This document shows positions 1 to 9,982 of a DNA stretch of 64,000 nt, in pieces. The DNA is from QHXW01 sp963847515 (GTDB lineage: Bacteria > Acidobacteriota > Terriglobia > Bryobacterales > Bryobacteraceae): NCBI GenBank assembly GCA_963847515.1, contig CAWKAA010000004.1, forward strand, positions 248,001 through 312,000. The letters run 5' to 3'. The position numbers were made by a program, and so were the translations under genes. A model generated the notes under the pieces. It was given only the letters and a program-made list of their open reading frames with translations, searched no databases and was not told where the DNA came from. Position 1 is the first letter of the stretch. Each line of letters begins with the position of its first letter.

Positions 1-3000
1 GCTAGCGACGCTTTTGATACGGCCGCGCTTGGCACCAGGGTGTCCGTCTGCGCGACGTGTCAATTACCCTCAGGCTTTCCTAACAGCCAGTTCGCATCGT
101 GGGGCATCTGGAGGACAGGAACTGGGGCGTACGATCTCGGCAACCAATCCTATCGGGGAGTTAGCATTTCAGGGCACGTGATTACGGCGCCAACACGCGC
201 TGGAACACCCTGGGGCTTCAACACGGACCGAGTATCCGGAACGGTAGTGACTTTGACGGGATGCGCTACCGGTTTCGTTGACAATCCATTGACCATCGCA
301 CATGTTGACTCTCCAACACAGATTATGGTCACCCAGACATTCACGGCCACGGGCTGCACATTTCAAGAATATGCGTCAGGGATTCGGGTGATCCTCAAGA
401 ATGCCGGGACGTTGAGTTTCAGCGCGACCTACAACTCGGTCCGTGCATTTGCGGTTGGTGGCGGCGAGAGCGGGTCGCGAGACGTTTGTAATCCTGCGCC
501 GATAACAGACATAGTAGTCGATTGTGACGGCATGGAGCACCATCCCCAGTTGACTGGGCGTCTCTGTGCGGTTTTCGAAGGCGGCTCTAATGGCATCTAC
601 CTCGTCCAGGATAACGGGAGAATGTGCCTGCAGAGCATTGGTCATCACGAAACCATACAACATCTGTATTCAGTTGGTAATCCGTGGATTGGGCCGAAAG
701 CCTGGATCGGGAGCGATGGTAGGGATCTATGGAGCGTTAGTAAACGGACTGCCGATCGCAACTATACTGAGTACGTTCCAGGTGCCGGAAGTTCCGTCCA
801 AGAGGACCGTTGGCAATACGTAAACCTAACGGCCACGGGTATTCCGCTAAACACGCAGATCGCCAATGGTCCCGCGAGTGATGCAAAGTCGGCTTTGGCA
901 ACCGCTCTCTTTGGCAACCCCGACTTCGGGCACGTAGGAATATTTGGCGGACACATTCAACTCAGCTATCAACCTGGTGGCGACGCTTCGCCCTGTTTTC
1001 GTGGGATAACGGACAGCAAGTACAGGCTCATCCAAACATACACGAGTTGGACACGATATCCAATCACCTGGGGAGGATGCCATTCGAACGCGTCCTTCGG
1101 GTCTTCAGAATATACGAACCTTGTTTTTACCCCATTAATGAATTTCAACAGAAACAAACTACTTGGTGGCCCATTCGCGCTCCCCTTAACGGCTATCCGC
1201 AAACGAGGAGTATTCAAAACTTACAGTATCCCGATTTCGGCCGGCACTCCAGGCAATCCGACACGTTTCATATCGGTGAAACACGATCTCGCATTTTATT
1301 CCACAATGAGTACCGGCGGAGGTCCATACATTACTTGTTCCGGTGGAACTGGCGCGTGGTCTGCTGTGAATGTCACCTTTCACGCTGGCATCCAAGACAA
1401 CAATAGTTTTACGGTGCCAGTTTCGACATCGGGCGCCTATCCGGGGGGGATTACGTGTGTAACTTCGCCGCAAGCGACTTTGGTTAACATTGGTGCGGTG
1501 AAGAGTAATCTGATCACCATAGCCTCAGATGCTTATGGTTACGGATCGTATGTCAGGGACGAGCGTAGCTTGTTCGAAGATGGTGACCCTATTGCGATCT
1601 CTTCCCATCCGATAAAGCAGTACTACGCCAAGGCTACCGGAGCGCCCACAAACAAGCAGTTTTACGTTTACGACGATCCCGCATTGACAGTTCCCTCGCA
1701 CGATGTCTTCACAACCCAGGATAATGTGGGGCTTGCCGAATCTTGCCCAACTACCGGCGCTGCCGCGTTGATGCCGAATGGGAAAATATACTATGACACT
1801 GGCTCGCTCCGCGACAAGGCCCCATTGATTCGTTGCCTTACCCTGCGGGTCCGCTCCGAACCCTGCAGCGAATGGCCTGCTTCGGGGGAAGCTCAAAAAT
1901 ATCGGTGCCCCACGAACAACTCGTATTCTTCGCTGCAGAACATTGCTGCCGGGGACGTGATCTACGACATTACCGGAGCTGATCAACCCAACCACGAGCA
2001 CTTTCTGGTGTTGACGAAGACGGTAAACAGTCCGGTTTCGATAGATCTGACAGTCATGCGGCGTTATGGCGCCGCCCCATACTCCGCAAGCTGGGGTTCC
2101 GACGCGGGAGTCCCTTATTGCTGCGGCGTTCATTCGATGGGGTGGTTTCCTGTCGCATACGTGAACATGAAATCAGCGTGGTTTCAGATCACCGATCCGA
2201 CGGCGACACCGCTGCCGGAGAGCCCAATTTATGCAGGCTCGCATCATGATGTAGGACCTGGGGGCGGGCCGGGGTTGGTGACTCTCGCGGCTGGCCTGAC
2301 GGGATTTAATGACATTAACGGAAAGACCATGGCGGATATGCTTGCAAGCCCGGTCGTCAGCGATCACAACAACGTGGCAACTTGGGCGGGTAATGTTAAC
2401 GACACAATGGCGAACGGGCAAAAGCAATCGTACCCTGGCCATCGGCAGACACTTTCGGGAATCGAAGCAACGTGGAAGTCGGACGTAACAGCTATCAATA
2501 TCGATTATGGAAACGGAGCGAACAACGTCGACGGAGTTTTTAACAGAACGGTGACTAAGATCGCTTCGTTCCACTATGTTTACCAGATTAGTAATCCCGC
2601 GCCGTCCGGAACGACGAACATCAAATTAGTACCCTATCTGCTGACCAGTGGAGTACAGCAATTCGTGGACATCAGCGGTCCAATGGACTGTCGTGCGAGC
2701 GCGGCTGGCGCAAACTGCATCAACGATTCGACCATCGGTCAGTATTGCATCGTCTATAATGCAGCTACAAACGATTGCATTGACAGTGCGACTCCAGGAT
2801 ACTCGAAGGGCAACGTCTATTTTTCCACGAAAATTCAACCAGCAACCGGCCCAGGTTCGTGCGCTTCCAATAACAATGTTTTGGCCGTCCCGTGTTTTTA
2901 CCCTCTATGGCCCATGGCAGGCTGGTATGAGCAGATTAGACAGACCCCGACCGATCGGGATGGCACTGGCGTGCGGCGGCTAACGACGGGATGGACACTC

Positions 3001-3474
3001 CCCTTGTCTCATTTTACTTTCGCCAATTGGATCTCTTCTCCTGATGCGAAGTGGGGTATCTATATCCCAAATCCCATCGCAGCAAAGGGCGCCGGAGGAT
3101 CTGCTGCTTTCGCGATGAAGCTCCCGCCTTGGCCGGTGTCTGATGAGACTCGCCGGTCCACATTTGTTGCGGTGATCAGAAAATTTGAAGGTGGAAGATC
3201 CCGCCGGATCCGAATCCGGTTTGGGTATGCGGAAAATGGCGATCCAATGAAGTTCTATTGCACAACTCGGCGTGAGGCCTGCTGGACATCAGTGGGCGCG
3301 ACGCCTTCTAATCCATTCGTTTTCGACGGCGAAGTGCAACCGGAATTGAGATGCGATGACGGCTGTACTGTCGCCATCCCAGCCATACCCGGGCGCATTT
3401 TGTTCTATCAGGCGCTCCACAGCGACGGATCGCGTACCGTTAGTGAGCCGCTTCAAGCGGTGGCGGTTCGGTGA
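1..3474 (+). CDS. Large secreted/surface protein, 5' end outside the window
   Basis: The frame is open from base 1, so the gene starts left of the window; a GTG at 40 is only an internal valine. 1157 codons are visible. No enzymatic motif is seen. The protein is rich in Gly, Thr, Ser and Asn with scattered cysteine pairs, as in exported beta-rich proteins. The middle names no known fold to me. The last ~110 residues (FGYAENG, FYCTTRREACW, CDDGCTVAIP, GRILFYQ) match a C-terminal domain I associate with large acidobacterial extracellular proteins; this is recollection, not a search. The first visible residues (TAALGTRVSV) could be the end of a fibronectin-III-like domain. It converges on the next gene and overlaps its 3' end by 35 bp. 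Base composition is less GC-biased than in the housekeeping genes. Confidence 0.75.
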   Translation, partial: ASDAFDTAALGTRVSVCATCQLPSGFPNSQFASWGIWRTGTGAYDLGNQSYRGVSISGHVITAPTRAGTPWGFNTDRVSGTVVTLTGCATGFVDNPLTIAHVDSPTQIMVTQTFTATGCTFQEYASGIRVILKNAGTLSFSATYNSVRAFAVGGGESGSRDVCNPAPITDIVVDCDGMEHHPQLTGRLCAVFEGGSNGIYLVQDNGRMCLQSIGHHETIQHLYSVGNPWIGPKAWIGSDGRDLWSVSKRTADRNYTEYVPGAGSSVQEDRWQYVNLTATGIPLNTQIANGPASDAKSALATALFGNPDFGHVGIFGGHIQLSYQPGGDASPCFRGITDSKYRLIQTYTSWTRYPITWGGCHSNASFGSSEYTNLVFTPLMNFNRNKLLGGPFALPLTAIRKRGVFKTYSIPISAGTPGNPTRFISVKHDLAFYSTMSTGGGPYITCSGGTGAWSAVNVTFHAGIQDNNSFTVPVSTSGAYPGGITCVTSPQATLVNIGAVKSNLITIASDAYGYGSYVRDERSLFEDGDPIAISSHPIKQYYAKATGAPTNKQFYVYDDPALTVPSHDVFTTQDNVGLAESCPTTGAAALMPNGKIYYDTGSLRDKAPLIRCLTLRVRSEPCSEWPASGEAQKYRCPTNNSYSSLQNIAAGDVIYDITGADQPNHEHFLVLTKTVNSPVSIDLTVMRRYGAAPYSASWGSDAGVPYCCGVHSMGWFPVAYVNMKSAWFQITDPTATPLPESPIYAGSHHDVGPGGGPGLVTLAAGLTGFNDINGKTMADMLASPVVSDHNNVATWAGNVNDTMANGQKQSYPGHRQTLSGIEATWKSDVTAINIDYGNGANNVDGVFNRTVTKIASFHYVYQISNPAPSGTTNIKLVPYLLTSGVQQFVDISGPMDCRASAAGANCINDSTIGQYCIVYNAATNDCIDSATPGYSKGNVYFSTKIQPATGPGSCASNNNVLAVPCFYPLWPMAGWYEQIRQTPTDRDGTGVRRLTTGWTLPLSHFTFANWISSPDAKWGIYIPNPIAAKGAGGSAAFAMKLPPWPVSDETRRSTFVAVIRKFEGGRSRRIRIRFGYAENGDPMKFYCTTRREACWTSVGATPSNPFVFDGEVQPELRCDDGCTVAIPAIPGRILFYQALHSDGSRTVSEPLQAVAVR

Positions 3475-5389
3475 GCTTGATGGGCCGCAGTAAGGCCCAT
3501 TCGCCAACTCTCTGGTCGACGCGATAGTTTCGTTGGATGTACGCAACGGCGGGAAAGATATAATTGGGATCTGATGTAGGCTGGTCCGGTTGCCAGACAA
3601 ATTTCGGAAAAGCGCACCCAAGGGTTCCCGGGTAACCGTAGAGAGTGCCTAGGTTGGCCTCTTGCTTTGCAATCACCACGGCGGGCGGATGAGCCGTGAT
3701 TCTTCTCAGGTCTTCGAATTGTATGGCTGTGGGCGGCCGGAGCTGAATGAATAGCGTGCTGTAAGTTGGTTGTTTACGGCCGGTGGCAAAGCTCATCCCG
3801 CCGCCGAACGGGAGCTCGAGGATCGTGTCGGACGGGGATGTGTGAGCGAGAATACACTCAAGGACTGGCTTCTCTGTTGCATATTCCTTTAGCCAAATGC
3901 GTCCAGCGGGAGTATCTAGTTGTGAAAATGCTGCGCTCGAGAGGAGTACTGGATATCCTCCTATGAGGCGAACGACGCAATAGGCAACCAAGATCACCGA
4001 TAAGACGGCGAGAGCCTGCTTATCCACAGGTATCACTCCAGGTGTTTTCGATGGTAGATGATGCGTTAGGGCGGCATATAGAAGATATGGGCCGAGTAAC
4101 AGCAAGAACGGATAACTGATTGCCGGGACTTCCAGCAGATTAAGCGCCAGCGTCGAGCCGAAGAGACTGCGTAGGCTCATGATACAGGGTACCGCAATCA
4201 GAATTAAATTCTTAATCTGGGTCTTGGGCAGCGTGAACGAATGTCTGAAGCCGTTTATTAGGATAGCGGCTCCATAGATATATGCCGCCCATAGAACCGG
4301 CCGCAGAATAGCACTCGTAGAGAGCAGTTCGGTCATATCCCGAACGAAACGCTTGGCTAGCGTGTCGCTTCCGAAAAGCAGATCAGAATATAAGCGCCAA
4401 TGAAAAGCAATCATCGCTGCAGTTGCACATGCGGCGACCATCCACATCAGCCCATACTTCTGAGACAAGCGAGCGCGCAAACTGGGTATTAAGAGTGAAG
4501 CGATAGTGAACACGGTCCATGCTTCACCGAGTTCGACTATTGCGCCGGTAATCCCAAAGCCCGTCGGCCACCAGGGGCAGGACATGGTAGCTAAGCCGAA
4601 ACCTTGAAAGCAGGAGAAAAACTTACCGTAACCTGAATGCCATGCCCACAAGAGATAAACAGCGACCGGGACTCCAAAACACCAGAGCCCGAAAGAAACG
4701 TATCGACGCATCCAAGCCGTCGTGGTTCGATCGCGGAAGGTGAGGCGACGATCAAATGCGGCGAGCACGACAAAGAGAACCAGAGATGCGAGCAGGGCCT
4801 CTTGCTTGCTCAGACAGGCGCACCATGCGCCGGCCGCAATCCAGGTGATGCGCGGTTGACCATCGTCGATATAGCCGATAGCCGCCCATATCATCAGGAG
4901 TAGACCGATGGCGGCTACGTGCACCGCTGGCGTGTAACTGATAAGCGAGAAGAGGCTAAAGAACGTACGAGCCGTGATCCCGACTGCGACCAGCCAAATG
5001 GCAATCAATTGACTCAGCGGAGCGGGCACGAGCTGGGCTGCAATCTTGTACACCAGCACGAGCACGACAAGTGACAACAAGTCTATGACCACTTGCGCCA
5101 CCGCGAAGTGCGCACCGAACACACGCATGGCGGCCGCGAAAATGTCAGCGCTTAAGGGCCCGTACGGCCAATAGAAATCACGATACGGTAACTCACCCCG
5201 TGCGTACCGCCCATACTCGTTGAGCCACCAAGCGGGATCGAGAAAAAGGAGAGAATTGAGCTTGCACCACTTCATCCATATCCCGGCGATAGTGAATGCC
5301 CAGAGGATTACTGTTGTGGGCCAGCTTGACAACCAAAAGGTTCTTCCGAAGGTGTGTAGGCTTTCATCTTCCTTGCTCCGAAGACCCAT
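3440..5389 (-). CDS. Polytopic membrane glycosyltransferase, GT-C type
   Basis: 649 aa from the ATG at 5389; a TTG one codon upstream would also work. Many hydrophobic segments run through the protein (for example around residues 25-45, 95-170 and 195-250). An early extracytoplasmic loop carries FLDPAWWLNEYGRYARGE and PYRDFYWPYGPLSA, the acidic loop and aromatic pattern typical of GT-C enzymes that take sugars from polyprenyl-phosphate donors (PMT/ArnT/GT39 type). It probably transfers sugar on the outer face of the cytoplasmic membrane. Its ATG overlaps the stop of the upstream GT2 gene (TGATG), so the two are translationally coupled. This suggests that the GT2 protein makes the polyprenyl-phosphate sugar used here. 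The exact substrate is unknown. Confidence 0.8.
   Translation of the reverse strand: MGLRSKEDESLHTFGRTFWLSSWPTTVILWAFTIAGIWMKWCKLNSLLFLDPAWWLNEYGRYARGELPYRDFYWPYGPLSADIFAAAMRVFGAHFAVAQVVIDLLSLVVLVLVYKIAAQLVPAPLSQLIAIWLVAVGITARTFFSLFSLISYTPAVHVAAIGLLLMIWAAIGYIDDGQPRITWIAAGAWCACLSKQEALLASLVLFVVLAAFDRRLTFRDRTTTAWMRRYVSFGLWCFGVPVAVYLLWAWHSGYGKFFSCFQGFGLATMSCPWWPTGFGITGAIVELGEAWTVFTIASLLIPSLRARLSQKYGLMWMVAACATAAMIAFHWRLYSDLLFGSDTLAKRFVRDMTELLSTSAILRPVLWAAYIYGAAILINGFRHSFTLPKTQIKNLILIAVPCIMSLRSLFGSTLALNLLEVPAISYPFLLLLGPYLLYAALTHHLPSKTPGVIPVDKQALAVLSVILVAYCVVRLIGGYPVLLSSAAFSQLDTPAGRIWLKEYATEKPVLECILAHTSPSDTILELPFGGGMSFATGRKQPTYSTLFIQLRPPTAIQFEDLRRITAHPPAVVIAKQEANLGTLYGYPGTLGCAFPKFVWQPDQPTSDPNYIFPAVAYIQRNYRVDQRVGEWALLRPIKLTEPPPLEAAH
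3480..3500. other. Perfect 7-bp hairpin at the convergent gene junction
   Basis: ATGGGCC and GGCCCAT flank a 7-base loop six bases after the stop of the large secreted protein. There is no run of T after it on either strand, so it is not a canonical intrinsic terminator. It lies inside the 3' coding end of the opposing glycosyltransferase gene. It may help end transcription between the convergent genes, but that is inference. Confidence 0.35.
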
Positions 5390-6234
5390 CAAGTTCCTAA
5401 TCTACGCCGGATCAACAGTGTCAGGGAATGAAGGATGGTTCGGAAGATAGGCATTTTGCTTTCGCCCCGCTTGAGGTCGTACCGGAGCACCATCGGGACT
5501 TCCCCAAAGATGACTTCCAATCCTCTGAGTTTCAACAGAATGTCTATCATGCACTGAAAGCCCGAAACTTCGACAAACCTATCGCCATATAACGTAATGG
5601 CCCGGTGTAAAACGTTGCCTCGATATGCGCGATACCCGCACGTGTAATCGCGAACGCCGCTCGTCGGGAAGACAATGCGGAAGAGCATCGAAGCTCCATA
5701 GCTTAAACAGCGCCGAAACAGGGAGACGCCAAACACGCGTGCCCCAGGGCGATATCGAGAGGCGATGACAACGTCATGCCCCTCGTGCACCATCTGGATC
5801 ATGCGGATGATCAGGCCGGGAGTATGCGACTGATCCGCATCCATCGTGATCACCACATCGCTGTCAGCCGCCATTCCTGAAGCGACTAAAAGGCCATCCC
5901 GGATGGTCGGACCAAGACCCTGATTCAACTCATGTCGACAGATGGTGAGGGGAACCTGTTCTCGATACTGTTCAAGGATCCGAAGCGTGTGGTCACGACT
6001 CCCATCATCGATGACGATTACCTGGTAGTCGAGATTCTGTTCTTGGAGAACATTATCGATTGCCTCAAGAAGCGCACCAAGGTTCGCCTCTTCGTTGTAC
6101 GCCGGTAAGACAATGAAAAGCTTGGTTCTTTTGACCTCGCGACGCCGACCAGGGGCTCCGCCATTCCCCTCAAACACCGTGTCGGGTTCGTTGGGCGACC
6201 GGCTGGTTCCGTGCACCGGCATAGATGATACCAT
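5389..6234 (-). CDS. Family 2 glycosyltransferase, polyprenyl-phosphate sugar synthase-like
   Basis: The core begins KLFIVLPAYNEEANLG, followed by VIVIDDGSRDHT and VVITMDADQSHTP (the metal-binding DxD), then VIASRYRPGARV and DYTCGYRAYRG. This order is typical of dolichyl/undecaprenyl-phosphate mannose or glucose synthases. It lacks the C-terminal membrane domain of some members, consistent with handing product to the coupled GT-C protein downstream. The longest frame starts at 6285, but its first ~15 codons read through a tRNA-derived repeat (6264-6295). I therefore prefer the ATG at 6234; another ATG lies at 6222. Neither has a strong ribosome binding site. If an element inserted here, the native 5' end may have been altered. 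Confidence 0.82.
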   Translation of the reverse strand: MVSSMPVHGTSRSPNEPDTVFEGNGGAPGRRREVKRTKLFIVLPAYNEEANLGALLEAIDNVLQEQNLDYQVIVIDDGSRDHTLRILEQYREQVPLTICRHELNQGLGPTIRDGLLVASGMAADSDVVITMDADQSHTPGLIIRMIQMVHEGHDVVIASRYRPGARVFGVSLFRRCLSYGASMLFRIVFPTSGVRDYTCGYRAYRGNVLHRAITLYGDRFVEVSGFQCMIDILLKLRGLEVIFGEVPMVLRYDLKRGESKMPIFRTILHSLTLLIRRRLGT

Positions 6235-6263
6235 CCGCTGTCCTATCGGGGACTCCCTTGCTT

Positions 6264-6295
6264 GCAGCCTGGGTGACTCGAACACCCGACCTTCT
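6264..6295 (-). repeat. Displaced copy of tRNA-Arg 3' region (att-like repeat)
   Basis: Positions 6271-6295 are identical over 25 bases to 11257-11281, which is the T-arm, variable loop and 3' anticodon-stem part of the tRNA-Arg(ACG) gene, in the same orientation. The seven bases further out (acceptor stem) match only 4 of 7, and the anticodon loop is not conserved, so this is not a working tRNA. A partial copy of a tRNA 3' end on the downstream side of the intact gene is what site-specific integration leaves behind. Degeneration of the acceptor part suggests an old event. Confidence 0.6.
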
Positions 6296-6339
6296 AGCTG
6301 TCTGATGTAAGTGACTTCTTTCTGAAAGTGTCAAGTTCT

Positions 6340-7935
6340 TCAGACGGCCTTGGGGAGGGGAAAAGCTTGGTAAATGAGCACGTCCAGTTGGGCATCGGCG
6401 CGGTCGAGAGCGCTCCGCAGCGGAAACGGTAAAACCGCATCGTTGCCGGTGAACATCGCCATGGCGGGCCGGAATACGCGGGCATCCAAACGGGAGAAAA
6501 GCCGTGCGACCTTCCAGCCGTAAGGGGTGACAAAGTAGCGGTTGGTTCTGGGTGGCCGGTAGATCAGGCCTTTGAGCCGGAGCCGCCGCAGGTCGTAGGT
6601 CATCTGGTTGGATGTGTACTCCGCTACACTCACGCCCAGCAGGTCGGCCACGTGTTGGCGCAAATCGTGATTGCGAAAGCCGTCAATCAGATGGTGGAAC
6701 AGCGTGAGCGCCAGAAACAGTGCCATCACGCGCGGTTGTCCGAACTTCAGGCCCGGTGACTTTTTGCCGTCCTCGGTGACGGCGGGTTGCACCACGCGTT
6801 GGATGCTGTCGCCGCTCAGGCCGCTGTTGTGGCTGACGCGTTCGACTTCGAGCAATCGCCGGTTGATCTGCCGGCCGATCTTCTGCAAGTAGGGCAGATT
6901 GACCAGCCCTTTGTTGATGCCAAAATCATTGGGGTTGCGGAAAGTCCCTTCGGTCCGGCAACCGCGCCCTTCTTTGAAGTATTGCTTCAGATCGAAGTTC
7001 TTGTAGTTAATAGGCAGGCTCGGATGCACGCCGTCCTGGATCACCCGGGTTCGAAACTCTCCCGGGGTTTTCTTCGTTACCACCCGGTCGAAGACCAGTT
7101 GCACGCGATCTGGGCGGCCCAGATCCAGGTTGTCGCGGATGATTTCCTCGAAGAACTCGCGGCCCCGCAATGGCCGGTCGAAAATCTGCGTCAGGCTGAC
7201 TTCCATTTGCCAGACCGACAGATCCCAGTCGTAGCCCGCACGCCGATCTTCCGGCCGCAGCGGAAGCGGAATGCGGCGCAACCATTTCCGGAACACCCGG
7301 TCAATGTCCTCCGGCCCCAGCGCGTCGCAGATCTCCTGCAACTTCACCGGCTCGGAGCAGGAAAGGAACCCGTTGTCCAGCGCCTCATAGCTGATGTGGC
7401 GCTTGTCGAGTTGCCGCTTGGCCCATTCGTGCCCGTTCAGGCACAGCTTCACACTCCACGGCGCGTAACTGCAGATCTTGAGGAACAGCGGGCCGAACTC
7501 CTCGTCATCCATGTAGAAGTAGTAGTGATTAACATAGACCGTCTTGTCGCGGTCGAACTGGAACCGCCCGTTGACCTTCTTGCCGTTGAAGGCCTGCGCT
7601 TTTTCCTGCGCCACCCCTATGAAAACGATGGCGTCTCGCACGTTGCGCCGGCGCCGGAAGCGATTGGAAATATCGTCTTTCCTCTCTTTGTGCCGGAACT
7701 GATACACCGGAACGCCTTCCTGTTCGGCCAGCACCTTCACCGCTTCGCGAAACTTCTCCGAAATCTGCCCCAGCACAACGGGCGACGGAATTGGCTTCCC
7801 CAACTGATCCTGCATGAAGAAGAACAGGCCAGGCCCGGTCGCCAGCTTGCCGATGTAACCGTTCAGGTACAGACGGTCGAGACACTCCACTTCGAGAGTG
7901 ATATGGCCGTCGAGCAGTTCCGGGATGATCGCCAT
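6340..7935 (-). CDS. Conserved protein of unknown function, 531 aa
   Basis: An intact 531-codon frame starting at ATG 7935. I recognise the overall pattern as a recurring family of bacterial accessory proteins but cannot give it a function. Landmarks: N-terminal PELLDGHITLEVECLDRLYL; HYYFYMDDEEFGPLFLKICS near residue 150; LCLNGHEWAKRQL; GYDWDLSVWQMEVS near 235; FDRVVTKKTPGEFRTRVIQD near 285; and a C-terminal segment NQMTYDLRRLRLKGLIYR followed by RYFVTPYGWKVARLF, which looks like a winged helix-turn-helix. Conserved acidic and aromatic residues in the first half could be catalytic. It sits just inside the tRNA repeat, where an element's recombinase would be expected, but no known recombinase motif is present. 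No signal peptide or membrane segment. Confidence 0.7.
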   Translation of the reverse strand: MAIIPELLDGHITLEVECLDRLYLNGYIGKLATGPGLFFFMQDQLGKPIPSPVVLGQISEKFREAVKVLAEQEGVPVYQFRHKERKDDISNRFRRRRNVRDAIVFIGVAQEKAQAFNGKKVNGRFQFDRDKTVYVNHYYFYMDDEEFGPLFLKICSYAPWSVKLCLNGHEWAKRQLDKRHISYEALDNGFLSCSEPVKLQEICDALGPEDIDRVFRKWLRRIPLPLRPEDRRAGYDWDLSVWQMEVSLTQIFDRPLRGREFFEEIIRDNLDLGRPDRVQLVFDRVVTKKTPGEFRTRVIQDGVHPSLPINYKNFDLKQYFKEGRGCRTEGTFRNPNDFGINKGLVNLPYLQKIGRQINRRLLEVERVSHNSGLSGDSIQRVVQPAVTEDGKKSPGLKFGQPRVMALFLALTLFHHLIDGFRNHDLRQHVADLLGVSVAEYTSNQMTYDLRRLRLKGLIYRPPRTNRYFVTPYGWKVARLFSRLDARVFRPAMAMFTGNDAVLPFPLRSALDRADAQLDVLIYQAFPLPKAV

Positions 7936-8102
7936 CCCACGAATTCTATGCGAATGCCCGGATTTCCGCTGGTCGGTTTGAGGTCGAAGACCTCGCTAGT
8001 TTGTAGGCAAAAGCAACCCGCTACCAGTCATCTTTGCAGCTTTTGGTACAGTGGCGTAAGCCAGTAATTTTGCTTCGAGTGTGCGCGGCTGAGATTGGAT
8101 AT

Positions 8103-9982
8103 ATGTGGTTCATTGAGAAGATCGAAATAAGCGGCGGGTTTCTGCCCGGCTTGAGCGTCAACATTCCCCGCGGCCTAACCTGCATCATTGGGGCGCGAGG
8201 CAGTGGAAAATCAACGCTCGCCGAGGCAGTGCGGTTTGCGATCTGCGGCGCATCCGCAGCGCCCAAACATTGTGTTGACCTCATTCAGGCGAATCTTGCG
8301 GGTGGGGCGCTGGTAACGATCACAGCTCTCGCCGAAGGCTCGAATCGCTACACGATTAAGCGGGCCCTCAAGCAACAACCCGTTCTTCTGACCTCGGACG
8401 GCAGGACGATCACGAATGTCGATCTCGATCGAGGTACGTTTTTGCCGCTGGACGCTTACAGCAGCCCCGAGATTGAGGCAATAGCGGACGAGGTCCTCGG
8501 CCAAACCCGTAGAAATCTCTTGGACGAACTTCGTAGCGAGCAGATGCGCAACATCCATCTATCGCTGGCCGAAAGCGCGCGTGCGCTGGAGGCGAATGCG
8601 GACCGTATCAGGACGGCGCAACGAGCAATCCAAGACCTGACCGAGCAGACCGAAGAACTCGGCGACGTCCGCGCCCGCTTGCAAGCTCTTGCGCCGTCCG
8701 ATCGCGAGTCGGCGGCTGATTTTGTCCGACTGTCGCGCCAGCAGCAACTCAATCAGCGCGAAATCACGAAACTGGATACCGCCGATCGGGATCTTAGAAC
8801 GCTAGGCCAAGCTCTGGACCAAGTACGAGCAGCTGCACAGCTTGCTTTCAAAGCGCGCCTTGCGGAGGAGCAGTCCGCGAATGCGGACATCCTCCGCCGA
8901 TATGAGGATCTGCTGGCAGCGTCTTTAGGCAACAGTTGAAAAACATATATCGGCAATCAGTGACCAGATTCGCGAAGCCCAGGATGTGCTGGCCCAGGCG
9001 CGCCAAAGCATCACGCCGGCCCACACGAGCCATGCCGGCGAGTTGGCGAGGTTAAATGCGCTCAATCAAGCGGCCAGCGAGCAGGCTCGCGTGCGGGCGA
9101 CGCTTGAGCAGCAGGTCGCCAAGCTTCAAAGCTCTGAGGAACAGCGGCTGGAACTGAATGCCGAGTTGAAGACCTTGCTGGAGCGGCGGAAGTCTCTCAA
9201 GACCGACTCACATTCTGATGCGGGATCAGATTTCAACTATGCGCGAGGAGGTCGCGTCCGAGCTCCAGCGCGAAGCCGGCGAGCGCGTGCGCATCCGAAT
9301 AATGCGCAACGCCGACCATCTGGCATACCAGCAGATGCTGGTGGAGGGCCTGAAGGGCGCGAGGGTCCGGAATCACAACGAGATCATCACGACACTCATG
9401 CAGCTCAGGCCGGAGCAGCTCGCGCAGCTCATTCAGGCCAACGACGCTCGATTCCTTCGAGGAGCTCACGGCATTTCGGAAACTGAGCGCTCGCGCAAGA
9501 TACTGGATTCATTCCGCGAGAGCGTCGATCCGCTGGCTCTGGAGATAACTGCGATCGAAGATCGAATTGGCATCGAGTTAAATGTCTCAACTGCGGGACG
9601 GCCGCAATTTCAAGGACGCGTCCGATCTTTCCCGCGGCCAGAAGTGCACGGCGCTGCTGCCCATACTTCTGGCAAGAAGAGATAGCCCGCTGATTATCGA
9701 TCAGCCGGAGGACAATCTGGACAACCACTTCATTTTTGAGACCGTGGTGAACGCGGTGCAGCGTCTAAAGAAACGCCGGCAAATGATCTTCATAACTCAC
9801 AATGCGAACATCCCCGTATCTGGCCGAAGCGGACCTGGTGCTGGTGATGAACTCGGATGGCCGGGTTGGAGTGGTTGAGAAGTGGGGAACGGTCGATCGA
9901 ATGCCGCGAACAGATCATCGACCTGCTCGAAGGCGGAAGAGAGGCGTTCGAACTTCGCTCGAAGCGCTATGCAGCCGGCTGA
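8103..9982 (+). pseudogene. SMC/RecF-like ATPase with coiled coil, frameshifted
   Basis: Read across breaks, this is one ~620-aa ABC-type ATPase. Walker A is GARGSGKST near residue 30; the middle is a heptad-rich coiled coil. The C-terminal half has the signature SRGQKCTALLPILL, Walker B PLIIDQPEDNLDN, and an H-loop FITHNANIPV. The D-E pair of Walker B and the switch histidine are intact. The frame breaks near 8930, 9215, 9566, 9816 and 9909; most need removal of one base. The start is ATG 8103 (MWFIEKIEISGG), since upstream codons in frame lack character. The DQPEDNLDN form is typical of ATPases in conflict and defence loci (TrlF-like and relatives). Its stop overlaps the start of the next small gene by 14 bp, suggesting they act together. 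Confidence 0.65.

Noticed and set aside
6787..8067. 426-codon plus-strand frame
   Set aside because: Antisense to the 531-aa gene. Its composition is a mirror of that gene and it has no domain or ribosome binding site.
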